From NCBI GenBank assembly GCA_902787975.1, contig CADAIP010000010.1:89926-153925 (forward strand): DNA of 64,000 nt, read 5' to 3'. Each line of letters starts with the position of its first letter. The stretch's first letter is position 1. This DNA comes from Oscillospiraceae bacterium (GTDB taxonomy: Bacteria > Bacillota > Clostridia > Saccharofermentanales > Saccharofermentanaceae). Below are positions 59,845 to 64,000 of the stretch, piece by piece. A program made the position numbers and the translations under genes. The notes below the pieces were generated by a model. That model did no database searches. It worked only from the letters and a program-made list of their open reading frames with translations, and was not told the origin of the DNA.

Positions 59845-59872
59845 AAGGCTGGCAAAATGCCAGCCTTGTTTG
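59845..59872 (+). terminator. Terminator behind the ATPase fragment
   Basis: Perfect 9-bp stem AAGGCTGGC/GCCAGCCTT with loop AAAAT and GTTTGTG tail. Confidence 0.75.
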
Positions 59873-59915
59873 TGCGTATCATTATAAAATTCAGACGAAT
59901 TGTATTAAGAATCAG

Positions 59916-60338
59916 ACTTCTTTTGGAAATCTTGTCCATCCATCTTTTCTCCCACAATATACCGGTTATAAGAATTTGAAGCTACTTGCGGGATTGACGG
60001 GCGGTATTTCAGATGAAGATATTAAGACGGCAATGGTACATGTTGGATTGGATCCGGATGATAAGAGAACATACAGGAAGTATTCTCTCGGCATGAAGCA
60101 GAAGCTCGGTATCGCGAACGCGATAATGGGCGAGCCTGAGATAATAATCCTAGATGAACCGATCAATGCACTCGATGAAGAGAGCGTACGCAAGATAAAG
60201 AAAGTCCTTCTTGAGATAAGAGACAAGGATAAGCTGATAATCATTGCATGTCACGACAGGGAAGAACTTGAATATTTGAACGACATTATCTATGAGATCA
60301 AAGACGGATTGGTAATGGCAGACTATCTAAATACATGA
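59916..60338 (+). pseudogene. 5'-truncated ABC transporter ATPase
   Basis: The frame opens at FGNLVHPSFLPQYTGYKNLK without a start codon of its own and continues with the ABC signature YSLGMKQKLGIANAIMG, Walker B IIILDEPINALDEES and H-loop IIACHDREEL. This is the second half of a drug or bacteriocin-type ATPase (BcrA/ABC-2). The first 80 or so residues with the Walker A loop are missing, and no permease follows. A relic, possibly of the transporter matching the membrane protein at 41.5 kb, though they are 17 kb apart. Confidence 0.8.
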
Positions 60339-60368
60339 CGGGCGAAAGTGTGGTGCCTTTATTGTAAT

Positions 60369-60432
60369 ATATTCTTGCGAAGATATTTGCACCATAATAT
60401 ATAAAATTCAATATATTCTTGCGGTAAGATAT
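60369..60432 (+). promoter_or_regulatory. Paired operators before the XRE gene
   Basis: ATATTCTTGCGAAGATAT (60369-60386) and ATATTCTTGCGGTAAGATAT (60413-60432) are near-palindromes 44 bp apart, the second overlapping the promoter region (TATAAT at about 60442). Probably bound by the XRE protein. Confidence 0.65.
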
Positions 60433-60468
60433 AAAATGATATATAATTTGACCAAGGATGGTGATTTT

Positions 60469-60759
60469 ATGGATGATTTTCAGGAATATCTAGATGGTGC
60501 ATTGAAAAAGGTGTCCTTTTCCGCACCTGAGAATGCAAGGATAAATACAGATTATGATGTTTTTGAAGAGATTAGAACGCAGATTGTTAAGGCGCGCGAA
60601 GAGGCACATATAACGCAGAAAGATCTTGCAAAACTATCAGGTCTTACCCAGTCCAATATCAGCAATATAGAAAGTGGAAGCAACAGACCAACCATCGCAA
60701 CACTAAAGAAAATTGCTGATGCTTTGGGTAAAAGACTGATCGTTGATCTGGCAGATTAA
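60469..60759 (+). CDS. XRE/HigA-type regulator
   Basis: The 96-aa protein has a helix-turn-helix at the C-terminal half (REEAHITQKDLAKLSGLTQSNISNIESGSNRPTIATLKKIADALG) like HigA antitoxins. A toxin partner (HigB/RelE) is not found before it. Start at ATG 60469 preceded by GGATGG. It ends 13 bp before the ATPase of the OLD-like pair, so it probably controls that unit. Confidence 0.85.
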   Translation: MDDFQEYLDGALKKVSFSAPENARINTDYDVFEEIRTQIVKAREEAHITQKDLAKLSGLTQSNISNIESGSNRPTIATLKKIADALGKRLIVDLAD

Positions 60760-60772
60760 GGAGATAACGGCT

Positions 60773-61876
60773 ATGGCGGGTTTAGAAAAATTGTATATAG
60801 ACAATTTCAGAGGAATCAGAGATCTATATCTGGAACATTTATGCCCGATTAATCTAATCGTTGGTAATAATAACTGCGGAAAGACTTCAGTACTGGAGGC
60901 TGTTGAGTTTTTGCGTTTTTATAATTCGGGGCTCATCAACGTTCTTCAGATTGCGCGCCAGAGGGATTATCAGTTCGCTATAGAGTTTTCCAACTCAATT
61001 TATGAGAACGTGATGTGTATGTTCCCGCAAGAATCTCAGCTCCGAAAGATCGAGTTGAGTGGAATATATAACGATGAGGAGTTCTCATATAGATTTTTTG
61101 GTGAGAACAAGAAGATGTTTTATGATCCTACTCAGGAACGAAAGAGCAGACAGAGCAGGATGGCAAACATGCTTTCAGGTGAGACGGAAGTTGACGGATT
61201 TGAAGGTAGCATATTGGTAAATCTCGGAAAAGATTTTAGACAGACTCCTGTTAAGTTTCACAGGTATGTTAAGATGTCCGATTATTCATATACAGAGTCC
61301 CAAAGCCTGCCTATTAGGTATGTCGGGTCTTTCGCACATTTAAGAGGCGATATTATAAACGAGATTGTTCGAAATGAGGAATATAAAGACATTTGCGTAA
61401 TGATGCTGAAACTCTTTGACAAAGGAATAAGTGACATACTTACATTGCCAAGCGATATTGGTTCTCATACAGTGAGTTATATTAAGCATGATAGATTAGG
61501 AAATATGCCGCTTTCTACATATGGTGACGGTATAAAAAGAGCACTTGTTCTTGCTAACGAGATAGCCAGAGCACGCGGCGGATTGCTGCTTATAGATGAA
61601 ATAGAGACATCTATCCATAAGCAGTATTATGACGATATATTCCGGTTTGTAACCAAGGCGTGCCTGCAATACAACGTACAGCTTTTCATTACTACGCACA
61701 GTTTGGAAGCCGTAGACGGTATTTTAAAGACGCAGGACTATGACAAATTCCCCAACGACGACAAAATAAATGTGATTACACTTCGAAAAGAAGGAAACAA
61801 GACTTTATCACGATCAATGAGCGGTTACGATGTATATAAGGATCGCGAAGACTTCGGGTTTGAGGTGCGCTTATGA
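60773..61876 (+). CDS. OLD-like AAA ATPase, first half of a split defence pair
   Basis: The 367-aa protein has an SMC/OLD-type ATPase with all motifs: KLYIDNFRGIRDL (start strand), Walker A LIVGNNNCGKTSVLEAV, a signature-like LSTYGDGIKRALVLANEIA, Walker B GGLLLIDEIETSIHK and a histidine switch FITTHSLEAVD. No TOPRIM domain is fused; instead a separate TOPRIM protein follows with a four-base overlap. This AAA plus TOPRIM layout is that of AriA-AriB (PARIS) and of split OLD systems. AGGAG site at the start. Defence role inferred. Confidence 0.85.
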   Translation: MAGLEKLYIDNFRGIRDLYLEHLCPINLIVGNNNCGKTSVLEAVEFLRFYNSGLINVLQIARQRDYQFAIEFSNSIYENVMCMFPQESQLRKIELSGIYNDEEFSYRFFGENKKMFYDPTQERKSRQSRMANMLSGETEVDGFEGSILVNLGKDFRQTPVKFHRYVKMSDYSYTESQSLPIRYVGSFAHLRGDIINEIVRNEEYKDICVMMLKLFDKGISDILTLPSDIGSHTVSYIKHDRLGNMPLSTYGDGIKRALVLANEIARARGGLLLIDEIETSIHKQYYDDIFRFVTKACLQYNVQLFITTHSLEAVDGILKTQDYDKFPNDDKINVITLRKEGNKTLSRSMSGYDVYKDREDFGFEVRL

Positions 61877-62598
61877 ATAGCGTAATTCTTTGCGAGGGGA
61901 GCACCGATGCTATCCTACTAAGTTATTATCTGAACAAAGTATCTGGATGGGAATTCTGCAAGAAATCGCCAGAACATTTAGATATAAAGCAAAGTGAGTT
62001 TGATCAATCCATCAACTGGTACAAAAGAGAAGACGACAGACTTCTTATTTGCGGTGTTGGTGGAAAAGATAAGATGGCTTCTTTTTTCGAGAAGAAGATA
62101 TCCTCGCCGATGATCAAATCTGATGCATTCTCGAGGATAGCTTTGGTTCTTGATCGTGATGATAAGACTACAAAGACTATCGAAGCGCATGCTTCGCATC
62201 TGTTCAAGCCGATCGTGACGGAAATGAAGAATGATTGCTGGGTCGATAACAGTTATGTTGATGCGTTCGGTATGAAGAAGACAGTCTCATCCCTGCTTAT
62301 AGCTATTCCGACAGAACAACAGGGAGCTTTGGAGACGCTTATGCTTGAAGCAATCGCAGAAGATCCTTATGATGCCTCAATTGTCAAAAGCGCAGGAGAG
62401 TTTGTTGACAGCATGCAGAAAAGCGCATCGCGTTATATCCCGAATAACAGAATGAGGTTAAAGGCGCACTTGGGTGTTACTTGGGCTGTGCAATATCCCG
62501 AGAAGGTCTTTAAGCTTATAGATGAGCAGATCCGAAGCGTTTCTTGGGAGAAGTCGAAAGTGCTGCGAAACTGTTTCCGTCAGCTGGAAAGCTTATGA
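61873..62598 (+). CDS. TOPRIM-domain nuclease-like partner (DUF3226/DUF4435 type)
   Basis: The 241-aa protein begins with a TOPRIM glutamate strand, SVILCEGSTDAILLSYYLN, and carries the DxD-like metal site in RIALVLDRDDKTTK near residue 95. A helical C-terminus follows. In OLD and PARIS systems this half is the effector nuclease released or activated by the ATPase. Its start overlaps the ATPase stop (ATGA). Family type is read from motifs; whether it is DUF3226 or DUF4435 cannot be decided here. Confidence 0.8.
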   Translation: MNSVILCEGSTDAILLSYYLNKVSGWEFCKKSPEHLDIKQSEFDQSINWYKREDDRLLICGVGGKDKMASFFEKKISSPMIKSDAFSRIALVLDRDDKTTKTIEAHASHLFKPIVTEMKNDCWVDNSYVDAFGMKKTVSSLLIAIPTEQQGALETLMLEAIAEDPYDASIVKSAGEFVDSMQKSASRYIPNNRMRLKAHLGVTWAVQYPEKVFKLIDEQIRSVSWEKSKVLRNCFRQLESL

Positions 62599-62669
62599 TT
62601 TATGGAAAACATCAGGGAACACGAAGTAATAGAAAGAGATTATTTTCTATATTAAGTAAAGATCATATG

Positions 62670-62692
62670 GTAAATATCAAATTGATATTTAC
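62670..62692 (+). promoter_or_regulatory. Perfect 11-bp inverted repeat before the nuclease-like gene
   Basis: GTAAATATCAA, one A, then TTGATATTTAC. A regulator site in the 150-bp gap between the TOPRIM gene and the next gene. Confidence 0.65.
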
Positions 62693-62751
62693 ACTGAGTA
62701 TAAAGAACATATTTATACTATTAACAAATACAAGATTAGTCGGTGTGTTGT

Positions 62752-63591
62752 ATGTCAAAAGAAATAAACAATTCAGATTTCGGCGAATCGAATCACTTCG
62801 ATTTGAAAGATATTAATCGAATCATCGAAGGGAAGAATAATAATATTTGCAATTCAATACTAGCAGATTATGTTACCCAATTTAATAATTCTGTTCAAAA
62901 GCAAACTGAAAGAACTCAACTGTTAAATGCGGAATTAATTGCTACTAGAGAAGCAAGTCGGGAATATGCTTTGCAGAGACAAGCCGAATTGAATGCTGAA
63001 GCATATACGAGAGCACTTCGCACATCTCCGTTTCTTTTTGATAATATAGTTGCTGCTTTATCGTCTCTTTGCGGTAATCCTACATATAATTCTACAACAA
63101 ATGAGGATTCTTTGAATGACTATGTTCGTGACATTCTTGGTCATGACTTACAGGTAAGAGATCAAACAAGACAAGGATTATCAAGCAATTCAAGTTCTGC
63201 TGAACACGGCCATGCAGGTGAAATAGATATCCAGATAAGAAATAATGGAAAACCAATAGGAATCTATGAAGGACTCAGACTTGATGGAATTGATAAGAAG
63301 GAAATATTTAATCATATTATTAAAGCTACAATAAATTATAATCCGCAGGGAGTAAAAGAAGTATTTGTTGTTGCTTATGTTCGTAATCAAGATAGATTGT
63401 TTGGTGATTTTTGGAATAAATATATGGATTGTGCGAAAGAATATAAAGCTTCCATTCCTGAATATGAGATTTATTGGGATGAAGTGGAGGAAGATACGGG
63501 TTTATCAGCTGTTCGATCTATTCGAGGAATTTATAACATCGATGGTGTTGAGCACAATGTTCATTTGATGGCAGTAAAATTGATGAGATAG
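62752..63591 (+). CDS. Nuclease-like protein with coiled-coil N-terminus
   Basis: The 279-aa protein has an N-terminal coiled coil (residues 25-85, LNAELIATREASREYALQRQ) and a C-terminal domain with HAGEIDIQIRNNGKPIGIYE followed by GLRLDG. The order of an acidic beta-hairpin ending EID, then a strand ending YEG, is like PD-(D/E)xK enzymes, but the lysine of ExK is not obvious. It has a poor ribosome binding site. Last gene of the island. Possibly an effector of the preceding system or an independent unit. Confidence 0.55.
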   Translation: MSKEINNSDFGESNHFDLKDINRIIEGKNNNICNSILADYVTQFNNSVQKQTERTQLLNAELIATREASREYALQRQAELNAEAYTRALRTSPFLFDNIVAALSSLCGNPTYNSTTNEDSLNDYVRDILGHDLQVRDQTRQGLSSNSSSAEHGHAGEIDIQIRNNGKPIGIYEGLRLDGIDKKEIFNHIIKATINYNPQGVKEVFVVAYVRNQDRLFGDFWNKYMDCAKEYKASIPEYEIYWDEVEEDTGLSAVRSIRGIYNIDGVEHNVHLMAVKLMR

Positions 63592-63839
63592 TGAAATAAA
63601 CGGATTAGGTTAAGTATAAGCTTAACAAGGATTACTATTGAAGAAACCGGAAGATTAGCCAAATACTAGATAGTCTCATGAGTTCATCTGTGAGTTCAAA
63701 ATGAGTTCACAAGAACTGAAAAACATGTACAAATGAGGTCAAAGAGTACAAAGATAACACCACAAATGCAATAAAACAAAGCATTTGCAAATGGTTTACA
63801 ATGTTCATCTCTCGAACTCGAATAGTCTCAAAACCCTGG
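63592..63839 (+). other. Right-end region of the island
   Basis: About 250 bp without a gene. It holds three TGAGTTCA repeats, and a TCGAACTCGAATAG string near 63812 that partly resembles the guaA 3' end (GAGCTTGAATAA). The exact attachment core could not be found. Sequence becomes core-like beyond the next terminator. Confidence 0.45.
63679..63710 (+). repeat. Right-end TGAGTTCA repeat triplet
   Basis: TGAGTTCA at 63679, 63691 and 63702, periods 12 and 11 bp. The last two, with their flanks (63690-63710), match the left-end block (29666-29686) at 18 of 21 positions. Confidence 0.6.
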
Positions 63840-63872
63840 AAATGCCCTATTTTAGGGCATTTATTTTTTTTA
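63840..63872 (+). terminator. Terminator near the island's right boundary
   Basis: AAATGCCCTA and TAGGGCATTT with a TTT loop, followed by ATTTTTTTT. A strong terminator just before core sequence resumes. Confidence 0.8.
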
Positions 63873-63954
63873 AGCCAACAAAAAGCCAACCAAAATGACG
63901 TATAATTGATGGACGAGAATTACCAGAATATATGACAATGAATAAGGGGAAGAT

Positions 63955-64000
63955 ATGTGGCTGATCATGGCGGCTTTGTCCGCGCTCTTTGCCGGACTTA
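63955..64000 (+). CDS. EamA/DMT-type transporter, first 15 codons (cut by window edge)
   Basis: After AAGGGGAAGAT an ATG opens MWLIMAALSALFAGL, the typical first helix of EamA-family drug/metabolite transporters. Codon use is GC-rich as in the core genes, so this marks the return to the chromosome backbone. Too short for certainty. Confidence 0.55.
   Translation, partial: MWLIMAALSALFAGL

Overview
The window is a chromosomal segment of a low-to-middle GC member of the Bacillota, most likely class Clostridia and probably a gut or rumen anaerobe. The evidence is the dnaA-dnaN-recF-remB-gyrB origin cluster, Soj/Spo0J-type parA-parB with two canonical parS sites, strong AGGAGG ribosome binding sites, an agr-type quorum-sensing locus, an L-lactate dehydrogenase, and a speA-speE-speB-carboxynorspermidine polyamine operon. 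The genus cannot be fixed from sequence alone.

Region 1 (1-24.0 kb) is core chromosome, almost all on the minus strand. It holds a five-gene polyamine operon (speA, speE, speB, carboxynorspermidine dehydrogenase, and the start of nspC) behind a roughly 360-nt structured leader RNA with a consensus promoter and an intrinsic terminator. It continues with an array of alternating palindromes, tRNA-Arg(CCG), mfd, pth, glmU and ldh. Next come an unannotated type I toxin-antitoxin module (29-aa holin-like toxin plus antisense RNA), thrS, a truncated tRNA-Ser, parB, parA, two parS sites, gyrB, remB, recF, dnaN and dnaA. Gene direction flips exactly at the dnaA promoter side, so the replication origin lies at or near 22.3-24.1 kb.

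Region 2 (24.1-29.65 kb) is core chromosome on the plus strand: a sortase, purA, a large lipoprotein and guaA.

Region 3 (about 29.65-63.9 kb) is a large accessory island inserted just after guaA. TGAGTTCA repeat clusters lie near both ends and look like arm-type sites for its integrase. In order it carries: two tandem copies of a roughly 390-nt ornate RNA with compensatory base changes; an XRE regulator, excisionase, tyrosine integrase, two MobC-like proteins, a replication-initiator-like protein, an oriT-like region and a MOBP-type relaxase; an agr quorum-sensing locus (LytTR regulator, sensor kinase, AgrB broken by a G9 tract, and a 42-aa AgrD-like propeptide); a four-gene secreted or membrane cassette (small exported protein, lipoprotein, about 12-TM protein, propeller plus solute-binding lipoprotein); AbiH; a 2,649-aa secreted RHS polymorphic toxin with a small immunity candidate; an AlbA/Schlafen-type regulator flanked by TAACTCG repeats; two ATPase remnants; and a three-gene XRE-ATPase-TOPRIM set resembling OLD/PARIS defence, followed by a nuclease-like protein. 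No type IV secretion genes are visible, so the island looks mobilizable rather than self-conjugative.

Region 4 (from about 63.9 kb) returns to core-like sequence with the first codons of an EamA-type transporter.

The best candidates for undescribed biology are the tandem ornate RNA pair, the speA leader RNA, the toxin module with 5'-3' mRNA pairing, and the agr-linked secreted cassette whose agrB may be switched by a homopolymer. Coordinates were derived by reading the sequence. No database search was possible, and family assignments rest on recognised motifs.
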